Below the pieces are notes generated by a model. It was given only the letters and a program-made list of their open reading frames with translations, ran no database searches and was not told where the DNA came from. A program made the translations under genes and the position numbers. Shown here in pieces: positions 1 to 7,926 of a stretch of 33,789 nt of DNA. This DNA comes from an uncultured Alphaproteobacteria bacterium. Its GTDB lineage: Bacteria > Pseudomonadota > Alphaproteobacteria > RF32 > CAG-239. The stretch covers positions 1 through 33,789 of the forward strand of contig CALXUQ010000016.1 in the NCBI GenBank assembly GCA_944391725.1. The letters run 5' to 3'. The first letter of the stretch is position 1. Every line of letters begins with the position of its first letter.

Positions 1-153
1 TAGGAACACATACGTGTTTCACGTTAAAACATGTGATTGTTCTACTAACAATACAAGATTTATCATAGCACAAATTTGCCTGCTTCGCAAGCTTTTTGTG
101 TGCCTCAAAATCTTTATCGCTATTTCAAGCATATAGTGCAATTGTTAATAATA

Positions 154-193
154 GGTTAAAGCCGTCTTACTGTGGAAAAAAACGGCTTTAACC
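154..193 (-). terminator. Hairpin downstream of batD, probable terminator
   Basis: A perfect 12-bp inverted repeat (GGTTAAAGCCGT / ACGGCTTTAACC) with a 16-nt loop lies just past the batD stop. On the minus strand it is followed by an AT-rich run (TATTATTAAC) rather than a clean U-tract, so termination is likely but not certain. The first 150 bases of the window show no gene and only a very short hairpin near 83-93. Confidence 0.5.
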
Positions 194-208
194 TTCTTTC
201 GTGTGTGC

Positions 209-2002
209 CTACTTCTGATAAAGTTCCGGCAGCGGCTTTTTGAGCTTTTGCGCGCCTTTGGAGCGTTTATAGACTTTTTCAAAGGCCGCAATAAACGACT
301 CGGAATCCCAATCTTGAGCATTATCAGCATATAGCCCCTTCATTAAAGAGTTGATAGCTTGCTCAAAATCCTTATCGGGATTGAATTTAATTACTTCTCT
401 GAGATTCAGCACTTTTTGTTCCGGATGAGCTTGTTCGCACCATTCAAACAACCCGTCACGCAAACCCCGCAAATCTTTTTCCTGGGCTTTTTTGATAATA
501 TAGGCCCGAAAATCTTTAATTTCGCTTTTTCGGTCATCTTTAGGCGACAAGCGAGATTTTAATAACAAATAGCTAAACACAATCCCTAAGAAAAACGCCA
601 CCGCAATCATAAAATAAGTCTGATAATTGTTAGATTGACTAGGCGCCGAACTTGCGGCAAGAGGAGCGTTTGGGGTTGAATCAGTATTGTTGTTGACAGT
701 TGCTGAGTCTGCCCCATTAGGTGCGCCGCTGCTCAATTCCTCCGCCACAGAATTTTTACCGGCCGCTACTTTAATTGTGGTCGCAGGCAAGCTGGCCACT
801 TCCATGAGGTTGGTCTTTACATTAAACCACGGCACCCGAATTTCGGGCAATGTGATATTTCCCTCAGTGTTGGGGATATAGACATCAACTGCCTTTTGAA
901 TAGATACGATTTTATCATTATTTAAGCGGCTTTCAGAAATCGGCTTTTCCGGATATTGCTTAATCCCGTTGATGGAGGGGAACTTAATCTCGGGGAGCTG
1001 ATTTTCCACCACTCCGGTTGCCTTTAGATAAATGGTGCGGCTCACGGCCTCGCCAACCATAAATTTAGGATTTTGCGGCTCCCATTCCGAATATAGCTCC
1101 ACACTTTCTGCCGGCAGCCACCAACTTCCTTGGTTGCTTTCAGGAATTGGCTTGACCTCGATTTCAATTGGTTTGGTTGCCAAATTAACCGGATTTTGGG
1201 TTGCAAACATATCTGCAAAACCAAAGCCGCTTCCGGCGAGAGAGTTTCCGAACAAATCTTCAAACGGGTCATAGGCCACCCGATCTTGGGTCAGATAAAA
1301 ACCTCTAAAATAAGCTTGCGGCAGTTTGAGCTTACCGCTCTTTTGGGGGAATAAGGCATAATGGAATTTGATTTCGCGGATAGTTTTACCGTTAATGGTT
1401 TTGCTGTCCACGGTTGGCGCCGCCGCTGTTTTAATAATCCAGTCATTGCTGCCGTTATCTTTGAAATATGGAGCATCGCCTTGTAAACCGCCGGTGTCAA
1501 GAATGGTGACGGTATAGTCCACCTGCTGTTGCACATAAGGGTGAGGTGTGTTAACCTCTGCTTTCATGCTATAGCGCGGCTGAGCAGATTGTGAGGCGGA
1601 AGTATTGCCGCTTGCCGCCGCATTTTGGGCCGCTTGTTCAGCCGAGATAATCTTCATCACAATCGGTTTTGAGGATAGATTGCCGAGTTTAATCGCGGGT
1701 ATGCTGACCTCGCCGGTTTTGTTGGCAATTAGCCCGATATTCCATTGTTTGGTGTCCGAGCGCACTCCGTTAATAATGTTTATCTGGCTGGAATTGCTGA
1801 CCGAATATACGCTAAAATCATTTTCAAGCGGTTTCAAATCCGGCGAAAGCGAGTTATTTTGGGCTTCATCAAGAGTGAGAGTTAGAATAAAAGCCTCACC
1901 TTCTGGCACAAGATTGCGGTTGACCGTAGCGGTCAAGGTTTGGGCCAGAGCCTGAAAACTAAAACTTAATGCTAGTGCTAACGCTATCCCAAATTTTTTC
2001 AT
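209..2002 (-). CDS. batD: BatD family protein (oxygen-tolerance/aerotolerance operon)
   Basis: Predicted 597-aa envelope protein of the BatD family, a long beta-rich periplasmic protein anchored at its C-terminal half. An N-terminal signal peptide (MKKFGIALALALSFSFQALA) is followed by beta-sandwich-like segments. A Ser/Asn/Ala-rich low-complexity spacer lies at about residues 420-460, one transmembrane helix at about 463-485, and a soluble C-terminal cytoplasmic domain follows. The start ATG overlaps the stop of the BatB/C gene (ATGA), so translation is coupled. BatD is the last gene of the DUF4381-BatA-BatB/C-BatD operon and is followed by a hairpin. Family knowledge: Bat proteins were named for Bacteroides aerotolerance, but their biochemical role is not settled. 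Membership rests on architecture plus operon position. Confidence 0.9.
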   Translation of the reverse strand: MKKFGIALALALSFSFQALAQTLTATVNRNLVPEGEAFILTLTLDEAQNNSLSPDLKPLENDFSVYSVSNSSQINIINGVRSDTKQWNIGLIANKTGEVSIPAIKLGNLSSKPIVMKIISAEQAAQNAAASGNTSASQSAQPRYSMKAEVNTPHPYVQQQVDYTVTILDTGGLQGDAPYFKDNGSNDWIIKTAAAPTVDSKTINGKTIREIKFHYALFPQKSGKLKLPQAYFRGFYLTQDRVAYDPFEDLFGNSLAGSGFGFADMFATQNPVNLATKPIEIEVKPIPESNQGSWWLPAESVELYSEWEPQNPKFMVGEAVSRTIYLKATGVVENQLPEIKFPSINGIKQYPEKPISESRLNNDKIVSIQKAVDVYIPNTEGNITLPEIRVPWFNVKTNLMEVASLPATTIKVAAGKNSVAEELSSGAPNGADSATVNNNTDSTPNAPLAASSAPSQSNNYQTYFMIAVAFFLGIVFSYLLLKSRLSPKDDRKSEIKDFRAYIIKKAQEKDLRGLRDGLFEWCEQAHPEQKVLNLREVIKFNPDKDFEQAINSLMKGLYADNAQDWDSESFIAAFEKVYKRSKGAQKLKKPLPELYQK

Positions 2003-3723
2003 TTTTCATACCTCTTTTTCATATATTCTTTGTAAATAAATGCCTTGAGCAAACCGCCGGGGTTTTCGGGAATATCCCGATATTGGAGCGCTCGCGCTTG
2101 GGCTTGCTCGTCAAATTTTTCGCCTTCCTGTTCGGTTGCCTGTGTTGATGATGATTGTTGCTCCTGAGTTTCCTCTTGACCGGCTTGTTGTTTTTGCTGT
2201 TGCTCTTGAGCCGGGTCTTGGTTTTGCTCGCCTTCTTGCTCTTTGCTCTGAGATTGTTCATCTTGTCCGGCGGCAGATTGCTGTTGTTGCGATTGGTCCT
2301 GCTCTTGGGACTGAGATTGGTTTTGTTCTTGTTGTTTTTGCTCTTGGGCTTGGTCTTGATTTTGCTCCGAACTTTCCGTTTGCTGTTGTTGCTGGTTTTG
2401 TTGTTGGTCCTGATTTTGACTTTGATTTTGTTGCTGATTTTGCTGATTTTGTTGTTGCTGTTGCTTCAAATATTCGAGGTTAAACTTGGCATCTTCGTGA
2501 TTGGGCTCAAGTTTAAGCACTTCCTCATATTTCTTAATTGCTTCTTCAAGCTTGCCGCTTTTTGCCAAAGCATTTCCTTGGTTATAAAGTGCAGTCGGGG
2601 TTTGCTCTTGAGCAAAATTTTGTAGAGCCGCTGCAAAATTGCCTTGCCGATATTGCGCCGCCGCTTTCCATTGGGGCGAGGTAAACTTTTGCTCAGCGGC
2701 TAAGTAGTCCGCATTGTTAAAATCGCGCAATGCTTCTTGGTTGGAATTAAGAAAAAATCCTGCCTCGGCCGAGTTGGCAGATAAGATGATGACAACACTC
2801 CAAATAATCCCTTTGCGGAAGAAATATAAACAGCAAAGAAGCGGGATAATCAAAAGATAATAGCCATAATCTTGCCATTGGTTGCGCAAGTTTTCGCTGA
2901 GTTTGAAATTGCCGGTGCTTTGGTTGATTTTATCAGCCAAACGTTTCATATCGGCATCATTGGGTGTGGCATTAAGATAAATTCCGCCGCCGGCTTGCGC
3001 TATCAGCTTAAGCTTTTCGGAATCTGTGGCGCTCATATTTATTGCGTTTACCGCAAAATTAGCTTTATTAGCGGCTTTAGCGGCATCAAGTGCTTGGTCA
3101 AAACCTTGTCCGGCATCGGGCGCAAATATAATGATGTTACCTTCTTGGAAGTTGGCATTTTTGAGTTTTTCCACGGCAATGTCAATGGCGCGGTCCGGAC
3201 GGTCACCGTTTTCGGGCATAATATTGCGCGATATTTCGGGGAGCAGATTTTCCACAATCTTCACATCCGTAATCGGCGAGATAAGAAACGGCTCACTGCT
3301 GTAGACAATCAATCCGGCTTGCGAAGACTTGAGCATGGTCAGTAAGTCATCAATTTTGAACTTAGCCCGGCTCAATCGATTGGGTGACAAATCTGTTTCA
3401 TCCATGTCTGAGGATAGGTTAAGCAAAATAACTACCGGATTTTCTGGGCTAAACGATGGCACGGGAGTTTTTTTCCATGTCGGTCCGGCCATCGCGATAA
3501 CTGCGACCAACATCCCGATTAGCGCCGCATGGCCGATAAACTTGCGTTGTTTGGAGCTGCCGCGTACTAATAAGAAGTCAAGTAAATGCTTATCGCAGAC
3601 TTTCTCCCAAGAAGATTGATTTTTCACCCCGCGATAAAATTTCCAGTATATGAAAAGCGGCAATAAGAGTGCCAACAACCACCACGGACGCAGAAAATGA
3701 AAATTATTCCAAAATTCGCTCAT
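1999..3723 (-). CDS. batB: BatB/BatC fusion: VWA domain, TPR and Gln-rich tail
   Basis: 574-aa membrane protein. Transmembrane segments lie near residues 12-30 and 64-80, followed by a von Willebrand A domain (about 90-285), another membrane helix (about 295-320), a TPR region (about 340-420, with ALYNQGNALAKSGKLEEAI and KYEEVLKLEPNHEDAKFNL), and a 120-residue Gln/Glu/Asn-rich tract (about 418-536). The tail has the IPENPGGLL motif typical of BatC/TPR-type proteins. The start is placed at 3723: TAATG overlaps the batA stop and a GGGAG Shine-Dalgarno sits 8 nt upstream. A start 10 codons earlier is less likely. The MIDAS motif reads NLSSD instead of DxSxS, so the first metal ligand (residue 102) is Asn. 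Role inferred from family: a partner of BatA in a MoxR-type envelope complex. Confidence 0.88.
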   Translation of the reverse strand: MSEFWNNFHFLRPWWLLALLLPLFIYWKFYRGVKNQSSWEKVCDKHLLDFLLVRGSSKQRKFIGHAALIGMLVAVIAMAGPTWKKTPVPSFSPENPVVILLNLSSDMDETDLSPNRLSRAKFKIDDLLTMLKSSQAGLIVYSSEPFLISPITDVKIVENLLPEISRNIMPENGDRPDRAIDIAVEKLKNANFQEGNIIIFAPDAGQGFDQALDAAKAANKANFAVNAINMSATDSEKLKLIAQAGGGIYLNATPNDADMKRLADKINQSTGNFKLSENLRNQWQDYGYYLLIIPLLCCLYFFRKGIIWSVVIILSANSAEAGFFLNSNQEALRDFNNADYLAAEQKFTSPQWKAAAQYRQGNFAAALQNFAQEQTPTALYNQGNALAKSGKLEEAIKKYEEVLKLEPNHEDAKFNLEYLKQQQQQNQQNQQQNQSQNQDQQQNQQQQQTESSEQNQDQAQEQKQQEQNQSQSQEQDQSQQQQSAAGQDEQSQSKEQEGEQNQDPAQEQQQKQQAGQEETQEQQSSSTQATEQEGEKFDEQAQARALQYRDIPENPGGLLKAFIYKEYMKKRYEK

Positions 3724-4733
3724 TATTTCACTCTCCCTGCCAACGCACCCCAAATCAGCGCCGTTAAAAAGGCCAAAATCAGAGGAATATAATACCAGTC
3801 ATAAACTTCCTGAATAACCTGTCCCTCGCTTTGAGATGGTTCCAATGCATCAATCGCCTCATAGATTTTTTCAAGCGAAGCCGTGTCTTTGGCTCTAAAG
3901 TAACGCCCTTTGGTTTCTGCGGCAATTTCTTTTAAGCTTTCTTCATCAAGCCCCGGAGCGCCGCCCCCGATGCTAATCCCCAAAAACGAGGCACTGAAAG
4001 CCCGATCCGAGCCCACCCCGATAGTGTAAATTTTCACTCCTTCATCGCGCGCCAGTTTGATAGCTTGCGGCAAAGAAACGCTCCCATCATTGTTTTCGCC
4101 GTCGGTCAGCAGAATAACAATTTTGCGTTCGGGGTTGGGTGTGTCTTTAAGAGTTTTCAGAGCCAGACCGAGAGCATCGCCGATAGCGGTAGATTGTCCG
4201 GCCATTCCGGCATCGGTCTGCCACAAAATCTCGCTCACGGCCTTGCGGTCATAGGTGAGGGGGGCTTGCAAATAGGCATTGGTTCCAAACAAAATCAACC
4301 CCACACGGTCATCAACCCGCTTATCCATAAAATCTTGAGCCGTTTTTTTGACCGCGGTCAAACGGTCGATTCTTTGCCGTCCCAGTACAAAATCTGGTTC
4401 CAGCATCGAGGTTGAGATATCGGTTACCAAGAGAATATCGCGGCTTTCACTGCGCAGTTTGATAGGTTCGCCCACCCATTGCGGACGTGCCGCGGCAATC
4501 ACTAAGAGAACCCAAATCAGCCATAAAACAGCCGCCCGCCACGAAAGCTGAAACGAGGCTTGTCCGCCCAAAGGCTTGATTGCTCCTTGGGTTGAAGATA
4601 TTTTTTGCAAATCGCTCAAGAACGGGATTTTGAGTGCATCACCGTGCAAACCTTTGACCGCAGGTAAAATAACGCGCCAGATGAGTGGCAATATCAATAA
4701 CCAAAATGCTGAAATTTCTGCAAATCTGTTCAT
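3723..4733 (-). CDS. batA: BatA-like VWA-domain membrane protein
   Basis: 336-aa protein with the BatA layout: N-terminal membrane helices (about residues 8-26 and 68-82), a von Willebrand A domain, and a C-terminal membrane helix (about 315-332). The metal-site motifs are intact: DISTS at residues 105-109, a central Thr in APLTYD, and LLTDGEN. The domain can therefore bind a divalent metal, unlike the neighbouring BatB domain. The start at 4733 is chosen because its ATG overlaps the upstream DUF4381 stop (ATGA) with GGAG 8 nt ahead; nine earlier in-frame codons are probably not used. Family context: BatA works with a MoxR AAA+ ATPase and a DUF58 protein, neither of which is encoded next to this operon. 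Confidence 0.9.
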   Translation of the reverse strand: MNRFAEISAFWLLILPLIWRVILPAVKGLHGDALKIPFLSDLQKISSTQGAIKPLGGQASFQLSWRAAVLWLIWVLLVIAAARPQWVGEPIKLRSESRDILLVTDISTSMLEPDFVLGRQRIDRLTAVKKTAQDFMDKRVDDRVGLILFGTNAYLQAPLTYDRKAVSEILWQTDAGMAGQSTAIGDALGLALKTLKDTPNPERKIVILLTDGENNDGSVSLPQAIKLARDEGVKIYTIGVGSDRAFSASFLGISIGGGAPGLDEESLKEIAAETKGRYFRAKDTASLEKIYEAIDALEPSQSEGQVIQEVYDWYYIPLILAFLTALIWGALAGRVK

Positions 4734-5179
4734 AGATTTTCTCCAATCCAACTTTGGCAAAAACTGCGGAGATTGTTGACATCGACTTGACTAAAATTCT
4801 GACTTTCGGGGTTAATATAAGGTGCATCAATCAAAAGGGTAGCTGTTTTGCCGGCAATGGGGCTTTTGCTGTGAGTGTTAAGAAACTCAATCCAGTCTTT
4901 GCCAAAGAGTGCGGCCGCATTCGGATATTTCACCAAACAGATTCGCCGCAAAATTTCTGACATCTCGCGTGCTTCTAAGATAATATTGGCAGATTTTGCT
5001 TGAGCAAGGAGTAAGAGTGCATAGCGTTTTTTAGATTTTTGGCGGAGGATTTTAAATACTTCAAAAAGCACCACGGCGAGAATAATGGCTGCCAAAATCA
5101 ACCACCAACCATATGCCGGCGGAAAAGCCGAAACCCCATCGGGCAAATGAATATCACGCAACTCCGGCAAATTATCCAT
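4730..5179 (-). CDS. DUF4381 family membrane protein of the Bat operon
   Basis: 149-aa protein with a short periplasmic N-terminus containing the family-like LPDGVSAFPPAYGWWLI segment, one transmembrane helix (about residues 24-43), and a cytoplasmic helical domain ending in a conserved-looking RSFCQSWI. This matches the DUF4381 proteins that usually sit between DUF58 and BatA. The start is taken at ATG 5179, 6 nt after GGAGG; GTG and TTG codons just upstream are alternatives. The stop overlaps the batA start. It is the first gene of the operon; a possible promoter (TTGATA, 17 nt, TAACTT) lies at 5243-5215 on the minus strand. Function unknown. Confidence 0.82.
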   Translation of the reverse strand: MDNLPELRDIHLPDGVSAFPPAYGWWLILAAIILAVVLFEVFKILRQKSKKRYALLLLAQAKSANIILEAREMSEILRRICLVKYPNAAALFGKDWIEFLNTHSKSPIAGKTATLLIDAPYINPESQNFSQVDVNNLRSFCQSWIGENL

Positions 5180-5214
5180 CAACACCCTCCCTCAATTATC
5201 TCTTTCGGTATAAT

Positions 5215-5243
5215 AAGTTAAGATATCCTGATACAAATATCAA
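5215..5243 (-). promoter_or_regulatory. Candidate promoter of the Bat operon
   Basis: Minus strand TTGATA, 17-nt spacer, TAACTT, about 35 nt before the DUF4381 start. The same TAACTT -10 box appears in the candidate ileS promoter. Moderate match only. Confidence 0.35.
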
Positions 5244-5268
5244 GTCCGGAGTGAACATAAAAACAAAT

Positions 5269-5300
5269 AACCGGAAAAGCTTGCGTGAGCTTTTCCGGTT
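5269..5300 (-). terminator. Intrinsic terminator of the 5308-6404 gene pair
   Basis: 13-bp perfect stem (AACCGGAAAAGCT / AGCTTTTCCGGTT) with a 6-nt loop, followed on the minus strand by TATTTGTTTTTATG. It separates the unknown gene pair from the Bat operon, so the Bat operon needs its own promoter. Confidence 0.85.
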
Positions 5301-5307
5301 AAAGATT

Positions 5308-5892
5308 TTAGATTTTGACATTCTCGCAAACCCGCTTAATCAGGTTTTGATTAATCAGCGTCATTGCAGGAATGGAAGCCAAGCGCAAAAATTGTGCCTC
5401 GGCTAATTTGATTTGGCCTTGTTCTAATAGTTCCGTATCTCTCACCATAAAGAAGAGATAGTTACGGATAAGAATTTTGGCCAGGTTCAATAAAACATCG
5501 CTGTCCTTAAAAGGCGTCTCGCTAACTTTTTGAGCTAGCTCGCAATCTGGCAACCTCTCCAAATCATCAACTATGCGGAAATTATAATCTTCAATCATTG
5601 CTGAAGCAATTTCGCATAATATCAACTCCAAGAACAACTTAGCCTGTTTGTCTTTGGTTTCAGGCATATGCAGGTTAAAAATCTGCATCCTAAGCCTTGG
5701 AAGCTTGGGTAGCTTTAAGATTCGCACTTCCCAGTCGCTAGGTACCAGTAAGTTTATTTTTAGCTGTTCCAAAGCCGCTTGAACTTCCTCGGCATGCTCA
5801 CGATACCATTTAAGTGAGGTCAAAAAACGCCCCACATCTTGATTGGTGGCTGAAAAACGCTTGCATTCTTCAAGCCAAATAAACCTTTTCAT
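5308..5892 (-). CDS. Unrecognised helical protein, second gene of a coupled pair
   Basis: 194 residues, predicted mostly alpha-helical and soluble, with no signal peptide or clear membrane helix. I recognise no family motif. Visible features are a basic-proline patch (LKLPKLPRLRMQ, about residues 59-70) and a Leu/Ile-rich helical C-terminal half. The start ATG overlaps the stop of the upstream gene (ATGA), so the two are translationally coupled and probably act together. A strong terminator follows at 5269-5300. It is a real gene by coupling, terminator placement and the absence of a competing frame; the function is unknown. Confidence 0.75.
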   Translation of the reverse strand: MKRFIWLEECKRFSATNQDVGRFLTSLKWYREHAEEVQAALEQLKINLLVPSDWEVRILKLPKLPRLRMQIFNLHMPETKDKQAKLFLELILCEIASAMIEDYNFRIVDDLERLPDCELAQKVSETPFKDSDVLLNLAKILIRNYLFFMVRDTELLEQGQIKLAEAQFLRLASIPAMTLINQNLIKRVCENVKI

Positions 5893-6404
5893 CGCATTGG
5901 CTTAAAAAATTTACGTTCAATCTCCCGAAATTTCGCAGAAGAGATATACACGGTTAAATCTCTTTCGCGCACATGAGCAGGCTGCACCAAAATTGGCAGG
6001 GGGGCCGCAACACCCATTACCAGCGAGCTGGTGAGCGGGTGCAAATTTTCGGGCTGGTCATTCTTCCAAGCAATTGCCATGGTCAGGGCAAAATACTTCC
6101 AGTCCAACCACCTTTCATCATTGCCGCAAATCTCATCAATTTTCTCTTTTGGCAATGAGCTTAAATCGCCGCTTGGCCAAATTTTAATGATTTCGGAGGC
6201 CCATTCCAAAGCGGTTAATACCTCATTGAGGTACAAAAAATCAAATCCCTCAATGTTGGCCTGCATAAAAGCAATTCTGTGTTGGAACAATCTGGGAAGT
6301 TTCCCGATGCGCTCAGCAAAATCTGCCGCTTGTTGCTGATACTTCTGCTGTTTTAAGGCCTTTTTTTCGCCTTCTAAAAGTTCAATTTGTTTTTGTGCTG
6401 TCAT
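5889..6404 (-). CDS. Unrecognised protein, first gene of a coupled pair
   Basis: 171 residues. The N-terminal 30 residues are a charged, Gln/Lys-rich predicted coiled coil (EGEKKALKQQKYQQQAADF). The rest is a compact helical domain with several Trp residues (EWASEIIKIW, RWLDWKYF) and a more hydrophobic segment near 120-140 (SSLVMGVAAPLPILV) that is too short and proline-rich to be called a membrane helix with confidence. No family recognised. Its stop overlaps the start of the downstream gene. The 170-nt upstream region is very AT-rich and shows no clear Shine-Dalgarno. Confidence 0.72.
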   Translation of the reverse strand: MTAQKQIELLEGEKKALKQQKYQQQAADFAERIGKLPRLFQHRIAFMQANIEGFDFLYLNEVLTALEWASEIIKIWPSGDLSSLPKEKIDEICGNDERWLDWKYFALTMAIAWKNDQPENLHPLTSSLVMGVAAPLPILVQPAHVRERDLTVYISSAKFREIERKFFKPMR

Positions 6405-6530
6405 AATAATGTAATTTATAATTTATTAATTTTAATTTTTCTGCATTTTGTCTAACATATTTTTACGACCAGTGCAACAAAAATCGTACTTTGAGTTTCG
6501 TTTTATGCGTTTTTTCTTATATTAATATAA

Positions 6531-6556
6531 AAAACTCCGCCATTTAGCGGAGTTTT
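6531..6556 (-). terminator. Intrinsic terminator of tyrS
   Basis: Stem AAAACTCCGC / GCGGAGTTTT with a 6-nt loop, followed on the minus strand by a T-rich run (TTATATTAATA). It lies 22 nt past the tyrS stop. Confidence 0.88.
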
Positions 6557-6578
6557 CGTTAAGATTAGCTGGCCAAAT

Positions 6579-7835
6579 TTAGGCCACTTTGATAAGTCCG
6601 TGTTTCTTTTTGCCTTGCGAGAGCTTGATTTGCCCGTCAATCACATCTGCGGCCGAAAGCTTGGCATTTTCATCGCTGACCACTTGGTCATTGATTTTAA
6701 GGCCGGCTTGCTTAATCAAGCGGCGGGCTTCACCTTTGCTCTCTACAAAACCGATTTGCAAAAACGCCTCAATCACGCTGAGCCCCTCGGCATTGCTGAT
6801 AGTAATGCTGGGCAGTTCTCCGCCGGCAATACCTTGCTCAAAGGCCTTAATGGCGGTTTCTTGAGCGGCCTTGGCCTCAGCTTCTCCGCGGCAGATTTTG
6901 GTAGCCTCAAAGGCCAAGATTTTCTTTGCCTCGTTGATTTCTTTGTCTTTCAGAGCTTCCAAACGACGGATTTCATCTATCGGTAAATCGGTATAAATCC
7001 GCAAGCACTTTCCGACCTCGGCATCACCAATATTGCGAAAATATTGATAATAGTCGTAAGCAGGCAACTTTTCTTCATTAATCCATACCGCATTGCCTTC
7101 AGACTTGCCCATTTTTTTGCCGTTGGAATCTGTAATAATCGGACTGGTGAAACCAAACAGCTCCACATCATATTTGCGGCGCCCGAGCTCTGTTCCGGAA
7201 GTAATGTTACCCCATTGGTCAGAACCGGCAATCTGCGCCCGACAACCATATTTGCGGTACAAAACCGTAAAGTCGTACCCTTGGAGCAGCATATAGTTAA
7301 ATTCCAAAAACGACATCGGTTGCTCACGTTCCAAACGCGTTCTGACACTATCCATGGTCAGCATCCGGTTAACCGAGTAGCAAGTTCCGATATCGCGCAA
7401 GAAACTGAGATAATTAATATCCTTGAACCAATCCCAGTTATCAACCATCACAGCGTCGTTAGGCCCATCGCCGAATTTTAAGAATTTGGAGAAAGATTTT
7501 TTGAGCCCTTCAATATTGTGAGCCAAAGTTTCCTCATCCAAGAACGGACGCAGCTTGTCTTTGCCCGAAGGATCGCCGATACGAGCGGTTGCCCCGCCGA
7601 CCAAAGTCAGCGGCTTGTGTCCGCATTTTTGGAACCAGCGCATCATCATCAGCGGCACAATATGTCCCACGTGCAAGCTGTCGCCGGTTGGATCCGAGCC
7701 CAAATATCCCACAGCCGGTTTGCCCGATTTTTCGCACTCATAAAGATAAGTGTCAAAGCCTGTTTCGTTAGTGCATTGATTGTAAAAACCGCGCTCAACC
7801 ATAATGTTGAAAAACTGTGACTTAAATTGACTCAT
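6579..7835 (-). CDS. tyrS: Tyrosyl-tRNA synthetase
   Basis: 418 aa, the normal length for bacterial TyrRS. It charges tRNA-Tyr with tyrosine in the cytoplasm. The class I catalytic core has the HIGH-type motif HVGH (residues 55-58) within SDPTGDSLHVGH, and the KMSKS-type motif KMGKS near residue 239. The C-terminal region (about 350-415) looks like an S4 RNA-binding domain (EARRLIKQAGLKINDQVV). The DPTGDSLHVGH context fits TyrRS rather than TrpRS. The start ATG is preceded by AAGGAAAAGAA. It is monocistronic, ends at a hairpin terminator and is divergent from anmK across a 90-nt AT-rich promoter region. Confidence 0.97.
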   Translation of the reverse strand: MSQFKSQFFNIMVERGFYNQCTNETGFDTYLYECEKSGKPAVGYLGSDPTGDSLHVGHIVPLMMMRWFQKCGHKPLTLVGGATARIGDPSGKDKLRPFLDEETLAHNIEGLKKSFSKFLKFGDGPNDAVMVDNWDWFKDINYLSFLRDIGTCYSVNRMLTMDSVRTRLEREQPMSFLEFNYMLLQGYDFTVLYRKYGCRAQIAGSDQWGNITSGTELGRRKYDVELFGFTSPIITDSNGKKMGKSEGNAVWINEEKLPAYDYYQYFRNIGDAEVGKCLRIYTDLPIDEIRRLEALKDKEINEAKKILAFEATKICRGEAEAKAAQETAIKAFEQGIAGGELPSITISNAEGLSVIEAFLQIGFVESKGEARRLIKQAGLKINDQVVSDENAKLSAADVIDGQIKLSQGKKKHGLIKVA

Positions 7836-7926
7836 TTCTTTTCCTTGTTGTTATTAAATCTAACCAAATTTTAACGGATATTATCATAATATTTAGACAT
7901 TGCAATAGGGTTTGAAACGAAAGACA

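Noticed and set aside
2136-2625. Leu- and Val-rich open frames antisense to BatB/C.
   Set aside because: They are shadows of the Gln-rich tract (CAA and CAG read backwards as TTG and CTG).
7093-7296. Plus-strand open frames opposite tyrS.
   Set aside because: They are shadows of tyrS and have no start signals.
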